This document shows positions 1 to 9,053 of a stretch of DNA of 64,000 nucleotides, one piece after another. The stretch is taken from the NCBI GenBank assembly GCA_024235875.1, contig JACKLP010000006.1, forward strand, positions 158,063 to 222,062, given 5' to 3'. The translations under genes were made by a program, and so were the position numbers. Position 1 is the first letter of the stretch, and every line of letters begins with the position of its first letter. A model generated the notes under the pieces. That model saw only the letters and a list, made by a program, of their open reading frames with translations. It had not been told where the DNA came from and searched no databases. This DNA is from Burkholderiaceae bacterium (GTDB taxonomy: Bacteria > Pseudomonadota > Gammaproteobacteria > Burkholderiales > Burkholderiaceae_E).

Positions 1-338
1 GCGCGTATCCGCGCCAGGAGCTCGCGCGGCTCGAAGGGCTTGGGCAGATAGTCGTCGGCGCCCATCTCCAGGCCCACGATTCGATCCGACACGTCGCCAC
101 GCGCGGTCACCATGATGATCGGCGCCGTACTGATCTGCCGGATTCGGGCGCAAAGCGTCAGCCCATCGACGTCTGGGAGCATCAGATCGAGCAGCACGAG
201 TTCGTAGGGCTGGCGCTCCAGATGCACGAGCGCGCGGGCGCCGTCGTCGGCGACCGCGACCTCGTGGCCGGCATCGGACAGGTAGGCGCGCACCATGGTC
301 GCCAGTCTGAAGTCGTCCTCGATCATCAGGATTCGCAT
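1..338 (-). CDS. OmpR-family response regulator, N-terminal part (truncated by window edge)
   Basis: First 112 residues of a two-component response regulator; the gene runs off the left edge, so its output domain is not visible. Read from the ATG at 338, the receiver domain has all key residues: acidic cluster E7/D8/D9, phospho-acceptor D51 in LLDLMLPDVDG, T78 in MVTAR and K100 in LPKPFEP. The GADDYLPKPFEPRELLARI stretch is typical of OmpR/PhoB regulators, so a winged-helix DNA-binding domain is expected beyond the edge (inference). No histidine kinase gene is visible. The MFS gene starts divergently at 446. A 10-bp-phased repeat upstream of the Spy-like gene (2427-2465) is the kind of site such regulators bind, but a link is only a guess. 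Confidence 0.9.
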   Translation of the reverse strand, partial: MRILMIEDDFRLATMVRAYLSDAGHEVAVADDGARALVHLERQPYELVLLDLMLPDVDGLTLCARIRQISTAPIIMVTARGDVSDRIVGLEMGADDYLPKPFEPRELLARIR

Positions 339-445
339 GGAAACTCCGTCGGCACCCGTTGCGGCGCCCCGCCGCCGTGATTGTGCCCGGCCGGATGCGA
401 CGCCGCGATGCATGCGAAGATCGGCAACGGGTGAGGAGAGCGAGG

Positions 446-1675
446 ATGCACGAGAGCACGCGAATGATCGCCGGGGAGCCGGCGCAGGCCTGGCTGCGGA
501 TGCTTGCGTCGCTGTGGCTGATGATGATCGGCAGCGCCGGCATGTACGTGGTCACGGTGGTCCTGCCGGCGGTGCAGGCAGAGTTCGGCGTCTCGCGTTC
601 GGATGCGTCGCTGCCCTACACGCTCACGATGATCGGCTTCGGGCTCGGCGGCATCGCGATGGGCCGACTGGCGGACCGGTTCGGGATCGTCTTGCCACTC
701 ACGATCGGCGCGGTGTCGCTCGCCGCGGGTTTCTCGCTCGCGAGCATGGCACCAGGCCTGTTGGCCTTCTCGGCGATCCAGGGCCTGCTGATCGGGTTCC
801 TGGGCTGCTCCGCCACCTTCGGGCCCCTGGTCGCCGACACCTCGCTTTGGTTCACGCGCCGGCGCGGCATCGCGGTCGCGATCTGCGCCAGTGGCAACTA
901 CCTGGCCGGCACGGTATGGCCTCCGATCACCGAGGCGATGATCGCCGCGTGGGGCTGGCGCGATGCCTATCGGGTGATCGGCCTGGTGAGCATCCTGGCC
1001 ATGCTGCCGGTCGGCGCGCTGCTGCGCGCGCGGGCGCCGGCCCTGCAGCCCGGCGCCCCGGTCGGGGCCTCGGTGCAGGCCGGATTCTCGATGTCGCCGA
1101 ATGCCGCCACCAGCCTGCTCGCGATCGCCGGCGTGGGCTGCTGCGTGGCCATGGCGATGCCCCAGGTCCACATCGTCGCCTACTGCGGCGATCTGGGCTA
1201 CGGGGCGGCCAGTGGCGCCCGGATGCTGTCGTTGATGCTCGCCTTCGGCATCGTCAGCCGGCTGGTCTCGGGCCTGGTCTGCGACCGCATCGGCGGACTG
1301 CGCACCCTGCTGCTGGGCGCCAGCCTGCAGGCGCTGGCCCTGGTGCTGTTCCTTCCCTTCGACGGAATCGTCCAGCTCTACCTGATCTCCGCACTGTTCG
1401 GACTGTTCCAGGGCGGCATCGTCCCTTCGTACGCGATCATCGTGCGCGAGCACTTCCCGCCCGCACAGGCAGGTGCGCGGGTGGGTATCGTGCTGATGGC
1501 CACGCTGCTCGGGATGGCGCTCGGCGGCTGGGCTTCGGGACGGATCTTCGATCTCACTGGCTCCTACCAGGCCGCCTTCGTCCATGGCATCGGATGGAAC
1601 CTCGTGAACATCGCGATCGTCGTGTTCCTGATGCACCGGTCGCGACAGGGCCGGGCGGCGGCCGTCGTCGCCTGA
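446..1675 (+). CDS. MFS transporter
   Basis: Inner-membrane secondary transporter of the major facilitator superfamily, 409 residues with about 12 hydrophobic segments. The family signature between helices 2 and 3 is visible as GRLADRFG at residues 73-80, and a basic loop FTRRRG precedes the fifth helix, as in the monocarboxylate/oxalate-type MFS branch. The ATG at 446 is chosen because GAGGAGAG (433-440) sits just upstream; a TTG at 359 is in frame but would add a non-hydrophobic, Arg-rich tail. Substrate is not evident. The gene lies alone between a divergent response regulator and a convergent Spy-like gene; given the many sugar-acid and hydroxyacid enzymes downstream, an organic acid substrate is possible but unproven. 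Confidence 0.85.
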   Translation: MHESTRMIAGEPAQAWLRMLASLWLMMIGSAGMYVVTVVLPAVQAEFGVSRSDASLPYTLTMIGFGLGGIAMGRLADRFGIVLPLTIGAVSLAAGFSLASMAPGLLAFSAIQGLLIGFLGCSATFGPLVADTSLWFTRRRGIAVAICASGNYLAGTVWPPITEAMIAAWGWRDAYRVIGLVSILAMLPVGALLRARAPALQPGAPVGASVQAGFSMSPNAATSLLAIAGVGCCVAMAMPQVHIVAYCGDLGYGAASGARMLSLMLAFGIVSRLVSGLVCDRIGGLRTLLLGASLQALALVLFLPFDGIVQLYLISALFGLFQGGIVPSYAIIVREHFPPAQAGARVGIVLMATLLGMALGGWASGRIFDLTGSYQAAFVHGIGWNLVNIAIVVFLMHRSRQGRAAAVVA

Positions 1676-1759
1676 TCCGCCCGAACCCCGCCGGGTGTGA
1701 TCGCCTCGCTGCATGAGCCCACGCGCGCCCGGTAGTCCGCCCGGTAGTCCGACGGCGCG

Positions 1760-2344
1760 TTAACCGGCCCGAGGGCCGAAGCGCGACCGAGCCTTCTCGG
1801 CGAGCTGTCGACGCTGCTCCGGGGTCAGGACCTCGGCGATGTCGGCCAGCGCGCGCGACACGCGCCTGGACGCCTGGTCCAATCGGGCGAATTCGCCCGC
1901 CCGCAGGCTCTCGATCGCGGCGCGATCGATGGTCTGCGCACTGAGCAGGGAAACCGCCTTGTCGCGCCCTTCGCGATGGGCGGCGCGCATCGGCGCCAGG
2001 TCGGCGATCGCCGCTTTGGCTATCCCCGTGACCTTGGCCTTTTGCTCGTCGGTGGCGTCGACATGAGAGAGCACCCGGTCCACCGCTCGCTCGACGCGCG
2101 ACTGCACTTCCTCGACGCTCATCGCCGCGTGGTGCCCGTGACCGCCCCAGCCGTGCGAATGCCACCGGTGCGCACCGCCGCTACACGCGGCCACGGTCGC
2201 GATCGCCGCGCCGATGCCGCCGATCAGCCACCAACGCCGCCGCGAGCGACCACGCCCGCCCGACGCCGGGCTCGGCGTCGGCGACGACGGCGCGGCAGCG
2301 TCCTTGCCCGGGTTGGTCGACGAATCCCTGTCTTGCTCGTTCAT
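1760..2344 (-). CDS. Spy/CpxP-like periplasmic (metal-sensor type) protein, His-rich
   Basis: Predicted 194-residue protein with a Pro/Ser-rich N-terminal tail (1-35), a basic RGRSRRRWW stop, a single membrane segment about 39-54, a His-rich stretch HRWHSHGWGGHGHH (59-72, six His), and an all-helical C-terminal domain ending in LTPEQRRQLAEKAR, which resembles the LTxxQ motif of Spy/CpxP proteins. It is therefore probably a membrane-anchored periplasmic stress or metal-binding protein. Start ATG 2344 has AAGGAG eight bases upstream. Upstream lie four 10-bp-phased TGAA(G) repeats (2427-2465). Family assignment rests on architecture and the LTPEQ motif rather than on strong sequence identity. 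Confidence 0.7.
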   Translation of the reverse strand: MNEQDRDSSTNPGKDAAAPSSPTPSPASGGRGRSRRRWWLIGGIGAAIATVAACSGGAHRWHSHGWGGHGHHAAMSVEEVQSRVERAVDRVLSHVDATDEQKAKVTGIAKAAIADLAPMRAAHREGRDKAVSLLSAQTIDRAAIESLRAGEFARLDQASRRVSRALADIAEVLTPEQRRQLAEKARSRFGPRAG

Positions 2345-2426
2345 TGCTTCACTCCTTGTTGCTGAATCGATCCGGACGGGCCGAAGCGCCCGACACCCAC
2401 AGTCTCGGGTGCTCGCGCGAACGGCG

Positions 2427-2465
2427 GATGAAGCTCGATGAAGAAATGTGAAGCCCAATGAAAAA
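2427..2465 (-). promoter_or_regulatory. Four helically phased TGAA(G) repeats upstream of the Spy-like gene
   Basis: On the plus strand the sequence reads as four consecutive 10-bp units, with TGAAG at 2429, 2439 and 2449 and TGAAA at 2459. In the direction of the Spy-like gene this is TTCAT/CTTCA every helical turn, 85-120 bases before its start codon. OmpR-family regulators commonly bind direct repeats with about 10-bp spacing, and such a regulator is encoded at 1-338. The last unit overlaps the T-run of the FAH-gene terminator. Function is inferred from geometry alone. Confidence 0.45.
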
Positions 2466-2491
2466 CGCCGGGATCCCGAGGGAACCCGGCG
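2460..2491 (-). terminator. Intrinsic terminator of the FAH-family gene
   Basis: On the minus strand, 44 bases after the FAH-gene stop, an inverted repeat with 10 of 12 pairs matched (arms 2466-2477 and 2480-2491) is followed by TTTTT (2465-2461). This is a standard GC-rich stem plus U-tract. It separates the FAH-family gene from the Spy-like gene on the same strand. Confidence 0.85.
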
Positions 2492-2534
2492 CCCGGCCCG
2501 AGTGGGCGGTGGCGACGATCGATCGCCGCCGGCC

Positions 2535-3383
2535 TCAGAGCTTGAAGCGGACGATCTTCTGCTCCTGGGATCCCAGCTTGTCGATCCCGAGCGTGACCAC
2601 GTCGCCGACATTCAGGAACTGCGGCGGCTTCATGCCGGCGGCAACGCCGGGCGGCGTGCCGGTGGTGATGATGTCGCCCGGCTCGAGGGTCATGAACTGG
2701 CTCACATAGGAGACCACCGTGGCGCAATCGAAGATCATCGTCTTGGTGTTGCCACGCTGGCGCGAGCTGCCGTTGACGTCGAGCCACATGTCGAGTTTCT
2801 GTGGGTTGCCGACCTCGTCGGCCGTCACGAGCCACGGACCGATCGGCCCGAAGGTGTCGCAGCCCTTGCCCTTGTCCCAGGTACCACCGCGCTCGATCTG
2901 GAACTCGCGCTCGCTCACGTCGTTGACCACGCAGTAGCCGGCCACGTGCGAGAGCGCCGCCTTCTTCGTGACATGCCGGGCACGCGTCCCGATGACGATC
3001 CCGAGTTCGAGCTCGTAGTCGAGCTTCTTCGAGCCCTTGGGCTGCATGACGTCGTCATTGGCACCCTGCATGCAGCCAAGCGTCTTCATGAAGACGACCG
3101 GCTCCTTGGGAATCGGATTGCCCGTCTCGGCCGCATGATCGGAATAGTTCAATCCGATCGCCACGAACTTGGTGGCACCGGTGAACGGCACGCCCATGCG
3201 CTGCTTGCCGCGAACCAGCGGCAGCTTGGCGGCCTTGAGCTTGGCCAGCTTGGCCAGGCTCTTGGGCGCGAGCTGCGCCGGCCCGATGTCGGGGATCACG
3301 CCGGAGAGATCGCGCAGCTTGCCTTCGTCGTCGATCATGCCCGGCTTCTCTTTGCCAAGGCGACCATATCGCACCAGTTTCAT
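2535..3383 (-). CDS. Fumarylacetoacetate hydrolase (FAH) family protein
   Basis: Metal-dependent enzyme of the FAH fold, 282 residues. The N-terminal half is the short lid found in 2-hydroxyhepta-2,4-diene-1,7-dioate isomerase and ureidoglycolate-lyase-like members; the catalytic domain starts about residue 72. Visible family features are H83 in NYSDHAAE, metal ligands E124/E126 in LDYELELG, D155 in VVNDVSERE and the TGTPPGV loop near residue 240. Members hydrolyse C-C bonds or isomerise 2-oxo acids in aromatic or sugar-acid breakdown, for example 2,4-diketo-3-deoxy-L-fuconate hydrolysis; the exact substrate cannot be read here. Start ATG 3383 follows GAGGAGT. Transcribed alone, divergent from the cation antiporter, with its own terminator. 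Confidence 0.85.
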   Translation of the reverse strand: MKLVRYGRLGKEKPGMIDDEGKLRDLSGVIPDIGPAQLAPKSLAKLAKLKAAKLPLVRGKQRMGVPFTGATKFVAIGLNYSDHAAETGNPIPKEPVVFMKTLGCMQGANDDVMQPKGSKKLDYELELGIVIGTRARHVTKKAALSHVAGYCVVNDVSEREFQIERGGTWDKGKGCDTFGPIGPWLVTADEVGNPQKLDMWLDVNGSSRQRGNTKTMIFDCATVVSYVSQFMTLEPGDIITTGTPPGVAAGMKPPQFLNVGDVVTLGIDKLGSQEQKIVRFKL

Positions 3384-3581
3384 CGGGGGTACTCCTCGTT
3401 AATTTAGGATTCTGAGGCGTCGGCCGCCAAGCACGAGACGGTGCGCTCGAGCCGGCCGTCGTCGCGCAGATTCTAGAGGACACTTCCATGCCAAGTCTCG
3501 ATCCAGGTGGTCTCGGGCGATGCCGACGCGGCCTGACGGCAACGATGCGATTCGAATGCCGCGTCGCAATGGACTGATGCG

Positions 3582-4655
3582 ATGGGCTCCCAACTGATGC
3601 TGTTCCTGCTCGGCCTGGCTGCACTGATCGGCGGCGCCGAGGTACTCGTGCGTGGCGCGTCGCGAATCGCCACGGCCTTCGGGCTGTCGCCACTGATGGT
3701 CGGACTGACCGTCGTGGCCTTCGGCACCAGTGCGCCCGAACTCGCGGTGGCGACCGGTGCCGCGCTGTCGGGTCAGACCGCGATGGCGCTGGGCAACGTG
3801 GTCGGCAGCAACATCCTCAATGTCCTGATGATCCTCGGTGCCGCGGCACTGATCGCGCCGCTGCGGGTCGATCGCCAATTGATCCGGCAGGAGGTGCCGA
3901 TCATGATCGGCGCCTCGCTGCTGATGCTGGTGCTCGCGCTCGATGGCCGGATCTCGCGGGCCGATGCCGCACTGCTGACGCTCGGCCTGGCCTGGTACAC
4001 GATCTTCCTCGTGCGTCGCGCCCGGCTCGAGCGCAATGAGCCACGTGGCGACGACTCGAGCACCGTCGCGCGCACCGGTGTCGGGGCCCGGCTGCTCGAT
4101 CTGGCCATGGTCCTGGCCGGGCTCGCGCTGCTGGCCAACGGCGCCGACTGGCTGGTCGAGGCGGCATCGGCATTCGCGCGCAGCTTCGGCATCAGCGATC
4201 TGGTGATCGGGTTGACCGTGGTCGCACTCGGTACCTCGGCGCCCGAGCTGGCCGCATCGATCGTCGCCGCGCTTCGCGGCGAGCGCGACATGGCTGTCGG
4301 CAACGTGATCGGCAGCAACCTGTTCAACATCCTGGGCTGCATCGGGATCGCCGGCTTGCTGGCCCCGTCGGGCCTGCCGGCACCGGCATCCCTGCTGAGC
4401 TTCGACCTTTGGGTGATGATCGCGGTGGCGGTCGCCTGCCTGCCGATCTTCTTCACCGGACGCGAGGTGGCCCGATGGGAGGGCGCGCTCTTCCTCGCCT
4501 ACGCGGCGGCCTATGTCGGATACGTGCTGCTTGCGGCCACCCACCATGACGCGCTGCCCTGGTTCTCCAACGCGATGCTCTCGTTCGTGCTGCCGCTGAC
4601 AGTCGTGACGCTGGTCGTCAGCGTGGTCGCGCCCGGCCAGGCGCGAGGCGACTGA
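3582..4655 (+). CDS. Calcium/sodium antiporter (CaCA family, YrbG-like)
   Basis: Inner-membrane cation exchanger of 357 residues. Two inverted repeats carry the CaCA alpha motifs: GTSAPE (48-53) with GNVVGSNILN (71-80), and GTSAPE (about 217-222) with GNVIGSNLFN (about 240-249). The glutamates of these motifs bind the exchanged ion. About ten hydrophobic segments are present, with a hydrophilic loop around residues 145-165 between the halves. The ATG at 3582 begins the first membrane helix immediately, as in YrbG. It is a single-gene unit, divergent from the FAH gene and convergent with the ABC transporter. Confidence 0.92.
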   Translation: MGSQLMLFLLGLAALIGGAEVLVRGASRIATAFGLSPLMVGLTVVAFGTSAPELAVATGAALSGQTAMALGNVVGSNILNVLMILGAAALIAPLRVDRQLIRQEVPIMIGASLLMLVLALDGRISRADAALLTLGLAWYTIFLVRRARLERNEPRGDDSSTVARTGVGARLLDLAMVLAGLALLANGADWLVEAASAFARSFGISDLVIGLTVVALGTSAPELAASIVAALRGERDMAVGNVIGSNLFNILGCIGIAGLLAPSGLPAPASLLSFDLWVMIAVAVACLPIFFTGREVARWEGALFLAYAAAYVGYVLLAATHHDALPWFSNAMLSFVLPLTVVTLVVSVVAPGQARGD

Positions 4656-4719
4656 GAAACGTTCCCTGCGTCTTGCGCTCACCGAGCCGGCTGCTGCGAT
4701 CCTGCGAGCCAGCCGCGAT

Positions 4720-6564
4720 TCAGGCGTCGAACTGCATTGCGGCCAGGCGCGCATAGAGGCCGCCCGCCGCGACCAACTCGGCGTGTGTGCCCTGCTCCGC
4801 GATCGCGCCGTGATCCAGGACGACGATACGATCGGCATTGACGATCGTCGCCAGCCGATGGGCGATGACGATCGTCGTGCGCCCCTTCATCGCCTGCTCG
4901 AGCGCCGCCTGAACCGCGCGCTCGCTCTGCGCATCGAGCGCGCTGGTCGCTTCGTCGAGCAGCAGCAGGGGCGGATTCTTGAGCAGCGCCCGCGCGATCG
5001 CGATCCGCTGGCGCTGCCCGCCGGACAGCCGAACCCCGCGCTCGCCCAGAAAGGTGCGATAGCCCTCCGGCAGCCGGGTGATGAACTCGTCGGCGCGCGC
5101 TGCACGCGCGGCGGCGACGACTTCCTCGTCGCTGGCGTCGAGTCGACCGTAGCGGATGTTCTCCATCGCATCGGCCGAGAACACGACGCTGTCCTGCGAC
5201 ACCAGACCGATCGCCTGGCGCAGCGAGGCGCTGTCGAGCTGGCGCAGGTCGTGGCCGTCAATCTCGATGCGCCCTTGCTGCGGATCGTGGAAACGCAGCA
5301 ATAGCTGGAACACCGTCGTCTTGCCGGCCCCCGACGGGCCGACCAGGGCGACGGTCTCGCCCGGGGCGACCCCGAAGGACACCGCGTCGAGCGCGGCCTC
5401 GCCCGGGCGAGAGGGGTAGGAGAAGCAGACCGATGACAGATTCACGCTCGCGCCACGCAACATCGTCCCCGACGCCACCGGCAAGTGCAGCGACCCCGAC
5501 ATGATCGTGGGCCTGGCCTCGAGCAGCTCGAGCAGACGCTCGGTCGCGCCCGCGGCGCGCTGGATATCGCCCAGCACTTCGGCGATCGCTCCGGTCGAGC
5601 CCGCCACCAGCGCCGCATACATCACGAACTGCGCGAGCACGCCCGCGGTCATTCTGCCGTCGAGTACGGCATGGGCGCCGAGCCACAGCACGAACACGAT
5701 GGCGCCGAACACGAGCACGATCGCCAGCGCGGTGAGCAGCGCGCGCGCCCGATTGCGGCGCACCGCGCTGGCGAAAGCGCGCTCGGTGGCATCGGCATAG
5801 CGCGTGGCCTCGAGCGACTCGCGCACGTAGGCCTGCACGATCTGCATGGCGCCCAGGGTTTCGCCCGCCAGCGCGCCGGTGTCGGCAATGCGGTCCTGGC
5901 TGTCTCGCGACAGCCGCCGCACCCGACGCCCGAACACGAGGATCGGCGCGACCACCGCGAGCAGCATGCCGATGATCAGCGAGGCCAGCGTCGGGCTGGT
6001 CACGACCATCATCGACACGCTGCCCACGAACAACAACAGGTTGCGCAACCCGAGCGAGATGCTCGTCCCCACCAGCGTCTGGATCAGCGTGGTATCGGTC
6101 GACAGACGCGACAAGACCTCGCCGGTGCGCAGAGTCTCGAAGAAGACCGGGTCCTGGCGCAGGACCTGCGAATAGACCGCTTCGCGCAGGTCCGCCGTCA
6201 CGCGCTCGCCAAGCCATGACACCAGGTAGAAGCGCAATGCGGTGCCCAGGGCCAGGACGCAGGACACGCAAAACAGCGCGACGAACACCAGGTTCACCTG
6301 CCCCGCGCCGGCGCTGAGCGCCGCATCGGCGAAACCGAGATCGATCAGCTGGCGAAAGGCCAGTGGCAGCGTCAGCGTGGCGGCGGCCGCGACGACCAGG
6401 GCCACAGCGGCCAGCGCCAGTCGCAGGCGATAGCGCAGCACGAAAGGACGCAAGGCGCCCAACACGGCCAGCGCCGGGCGCTTGGGCGCCGAGCCCGGGG
6501 ATGGGTCGGGTGCGTTCTTCGGGGAGGTGTCGGGGGCGGGCACGGCCGGGTCTTCGGGCTTCAT
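4720..6564 (-). CDS. ABC exporter half-transporter (permease fused to ATPase)
   Basis: A 614-residue half-transporter that should work as a dimer in the inner membrane. Residues about 45-330 form the six-helix exporter domain. The ATPase domain follows, with Walker A GPSGAGKT (about 409-416), signature LSGGQRQR (about 512-519), Walker B LLLLDEATSALD (about 528-539) and H-loop AHRLA (about 567). The N-terminal 25 residues are Pro-rich and cytoplasmic. It resembles the ABCB/MsbA-like group often annotated as multidrug or lipid exporter; substrate is not evident. Start ATG 6564. Convergent with the antiporter and divergent from the molybdenum hydroxylase gene. Confidence 0.9.
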   Translation of the reverse strand: MKPEDPAVPAPDTSPKNAPDPSPGSAPKRPALAVLGALRPFVLRYRLRLALAAVALVVAAAATLTLPLAFRQLIDLGFADAALSAGAGQVNLVFVALFCVSCVLALGTALRFYLVSWLGERVTADLREAVYSQVLRQDPVFFETLRTGEVLSRLSTDTTLIQTLVGTSISLGLRNLLLFVGSVSMMVVTSPTLASLIIGMLLAVVAPILVFGRRVRRLSRDSQDRIADTGALAGETLGAMQIVQAYVRESLEATRYADATERAFASAVRRNRARALLTALAIVLVFGAIVFVLWLGAHAVLDGRMTAGVLAQFVMYAALVAGSTGAIAEVLGDIQRAAGATERLLELLEARPTIMSGSLHLPVASGTMLRGASVNLSSVCFSYPSRPGEAALDAVSFGVAPGETVALVGPSGAGKTTVFQLLLRFHDPQQGRIEIDGHDLRQLDSASLRQAIGLVSQDSVVFSADAMENIRYGRLDASDEEVVAAARAARADEFITRLPEGYRTFLGERGVRLSGGQRQRIAIARALLKNPPLLLLDEATSALDAQSERAVQAALEQAMKGRTTIVIAHRLATIVNADRIVVLDHGAIAEQGTHAELVAAGGLYARLAAMQFDA

Positions 6565-6725
6565 CGGACCGGATTATCGGGCACGGCGCCCAGGTCGGGG
6601 GTATCGATGCCGCGACAGGAACGGCGGCGGAACCCGGACGCCAGCCGGCATCGCCGCAGCCGGTTATGATCGTTGCGATGGCCCGGCGAAGTCCGGGCGC
6701 CGATCACGCCGATGGAGGTCAGAGA

Positions 6726-9053
6726 ATGAGTGTCGACACGATTGCACAACGGTTCGGCAGCGGGCAGGCCGTGCGCCGAGTCGAGGACGATGCGCTGCTG
6801 CGCGGCGCGGGCAAGTACACCGACGACGTCGTCCCGGCCGGTCAGCTCGTGCTGATGTTCCTGCGCTCGCCCTACCCGCATGCGCGTATCGCCTCGATCG
6901 ACACCGCCGACGCCGCCGCAATGCCCGGCGTCGTCGCCATCTATACGGGCGCCGAGCTGGTCGCGGCGGGCGTATCGCCCATACCCGGTCCGCCCGAGGC
7001 CTTCAAGCGCCCCGACGGCAGCGATCCCGCGACCGCACCACGCCTGCCGCTCGCACATGAGCGCGTGCGCTATGTCGGCGAGGCGGTGGCCGCGGTGGTG
7101 GCCGAGTCGCGGGATGCGGCGCGCGATGCCATCGAGGCGATCATCGTCGACTTCGACGAGCTGCCGGCAGTCACCGATGCCGCGGCGGCGATCCAGCCGG
7201 GGGCGCCCGTGCTGTGCGATGCCGCTCCGGACAACATCGCCGCGCGCATGTGCCACGGCGACGCCAAGGCCGCCGACGCCGCTTTCGCGAGCGCAGCCCA
7301 TGTCGTGAGCCTGGACTTGCTCAACCAGCGACTCGCGCCGGCGTCGATCGAGCCGCGCTCGATCCTCGCCTGGACCGAAGCCGATAGCGGACGCCTCGTC
7401 ATCCGGCTCTCGAGCCAGATGCCCACCGGCGTGCGCGACACCATGTCGGGCGTCCTCGGGATCCCGGCCGACCAGGTCAGGGTGCTGGTGGGCGACGTCG
7501 GTGGCGGATTCGGCATGAAGACCGGCATGTATCCGGAAGACGCCGCGGTCGGGTTCGCGGCCCGCCGGCTCGGCCGCCCGGTCAAGTGGATCGCCGATCG
7601 CAGCGAAGAAATGCTCTCGGCCGTGCATGGCCGCGACATCCGCAGCAAGGCGCAACTCGCCCTCGACGCCGACGGCCGGATCCTGGCACTGCGGGCCGAG
7701 ACGCTCGCCAATGTCGGCGCCTATGCGACCGCCACCGGGGTGGCGATCCAGTTGCTGATCGGGCCGTGGGTGATCACGAGCGTCTACGACATCCCGGTCA
7801 TCGACCTGAACCTGACCGCGGTCATGACCAACACGGCGTCGGCCGGCGCCTATCGCGGCGCCGGCCGCCCCGAGGCGATCTACCTGATCGAACGACTGAT
7901 GTCCCAGGCGGCTCGCCAGACCGGTATCGATGCGGCCGAGATCCGTCGTCGCAACCTGATCCGGCCGGAACAGATGCCCTACACGAACCAGATGGGGCAG
8001 ACCTACGACAGTGGCCACTTCGAGCAGCTTCTCGATACGGTCCTGGAGCGCTCGGACTACGCGGCCTTCGATGACCGGCTGGCTGCGTCCAGGGGCAATG
8101 GCCGGCTGCGCGGCCGGGGCCTGGTGACCTTCCTCGAATGGACCGGCGGCAACGTCTTCGAGGAACGCGTCACGGTGCGAATTGCCGCCGACGGATTCAT
8201 CGAACTGTGGACCGCGACGATGGCCATGGGCCAGGGCATCCAGACCAGCCTCGCGCAACTGGCCGTCGACGTGTTCGGCGTGCCGATCGAGCGGATCCGC
8301 ATGATGCAGGGCGACACCGACATGGCCAACGGCTTCGGCAGCGCCGGCTCGCGTTCCCTGTTCACCGGTGGATCGGCGGTGCGCGTGGCATCCGAGCGCA
8401 CCATCGACAAGGCGCGGGATCTCGCCGCCGACGCGCTCGAGGTCGCCCCCGACGACATCGAGTACCAGGCCGGCCGCTTCACCGTCATGGGCACCGACCG
8501 AGCGATCGATCTCTTCGAACTGGCCGCCCGCCAGAGCGACGCCCAGATCCATGTCGACTCCACCAGTAGCGTCGGGGGCCCCACCTGGCCGAACGGCGCC
8601 CATGTCTGCGAGGTCGAGATCGAGCCGGATACCGGCGCCGTGCAGGTGGTCTCGTATGTGAACGTCAACGACGTCGGCCGGGTCGTCAATCCGATGATCG
8701 TCGTCGGCCAGCTCGAAGGGGGCGCCGTCCAGGGAATGGGCCAGGCATTGTGCGAGGCGGTCGCCTATGACCCGGAATCGGGCCAGTTGCTGACCGGTAG
8801 CTTCATGGACTACGCGATGCCACGTGCCGACATCTTCGGCGGCTTCGACACCTCGATGGATCAGTCGGTGCCCTGTCTGAACAACCCGCTCGGGGTCAAG
8901 GGCGTGGGTGAGCTCGGCACCATCGGCGCGACGCCCGCGGTCGTGATCGCGGTGATCGACGCGCTGGTCCGTGCCGGCGTGCCGCTCGAGCGGGCCAATG
9001 CGCTGCAGATGCCGCTGACGGCCGAGAAGGTCTGGGGCGCGCTCAGAGGCTAG
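6726..9053 (+). CDS. Molybdenum hydroxylase large subunit (CoxL-like, form II)
   Basis: Molybdopterin-binding large subunit of the xanthine dehydrogenase/CO dehydrogenase family, 775 residues. An aldehyde-oxidase a/b hammerhead domain (about 20-130) precedes the Mo-cofactor domains. Visible motifs: GDVGGGFGMK near 256-266, AYRGAGR near 375, GMGQGIQT near 500 and KGVGELGTIG near 725-735, whose Glu is the catalytic base position. AYRGAGR marks form II rather than true aerobic CO dehydrogenase (form I, AYxCSFR), so CO oxidation should not be assumed. ATG 6726 follows GGAGGT (6714-6719); a TATGAT box lies at 6665-6670. The usual FAD and Fe-S subunit genes are not adjacent. Its 3' end overlaps the convergent aminotransferase by 11 bases. 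Confidence 0.9.
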   Translation: MSVDTIAQRFGSGQAVRRVEDDALLRGAGKYTDDVVPAGQLVLMFLRSPYPHARIASIDTADAAAMPGVVAIYTGAELVAAGVSPIPGPPEAFKRPDGSDPATAPRLPLAHERVRYVGEAVAAVVAESRDAARDAIEAIIVDFDELPAVTDAAAAIQPGAPVLCDAAPDNIAARMCHGDAKAADAAFASAAHVVSLDLLNQRLAPASIEPRSILAWTEADSGRLVIRLSSQMPTGVRDTMSGVLGIPADQVRVLVGDVGGGFGMKTGMYPEDAAVGFAARRLGRPVKWIADRSEEMLSAVHGRDIRSKAQLALDADGRILALRAETLANVGAYATATGVAIQLLIGPWVITSVYDIPVIDLNLTAVMTNTASAGAYRGAGRPEAIYLIERLMSQAARQTGIDAAEIRRRNLIRPEQMPYTNQMGQTYDSGHFEQLLDTVLERSDYAAFDDRLAASRGNGRLRGRGLVTFLEWTGGNVFEERVTVRIAADGFIELWTATMAMGQGIQTSLAQLAVDVFGVPIERIRMMQGDTDMANGFGSAGSRSLFTGGSAVRVASERTIDKARDLAADALEVAPDDIEYQAGRFTVMGTDRAIDLFELAARQSDAQIHVDSTSSVGGPTWPNGAHVCEVEIEPDTGAVQVVSYVNVNDVGRVVNPMIVVGQLEGGAVQGMGQALCEAVAYDPESGQLLTGSFMDYAMPRADIFGGFDTSMDQSVPCLNNPLGVKGVGELGTIGATPAVVIAVIDALVRAGVPLERANALQMPLTAEKVWGALRG

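Noticed and set aside
6726..9053. Annotation as aerobic carbon monoxide dehydrogenase (coxL).
   Set aside because: The active-site loop is AYRGAGR (form II), lacking the Cys of the form I AYxCSFR motif, and the coxS/coxM genes are absent.
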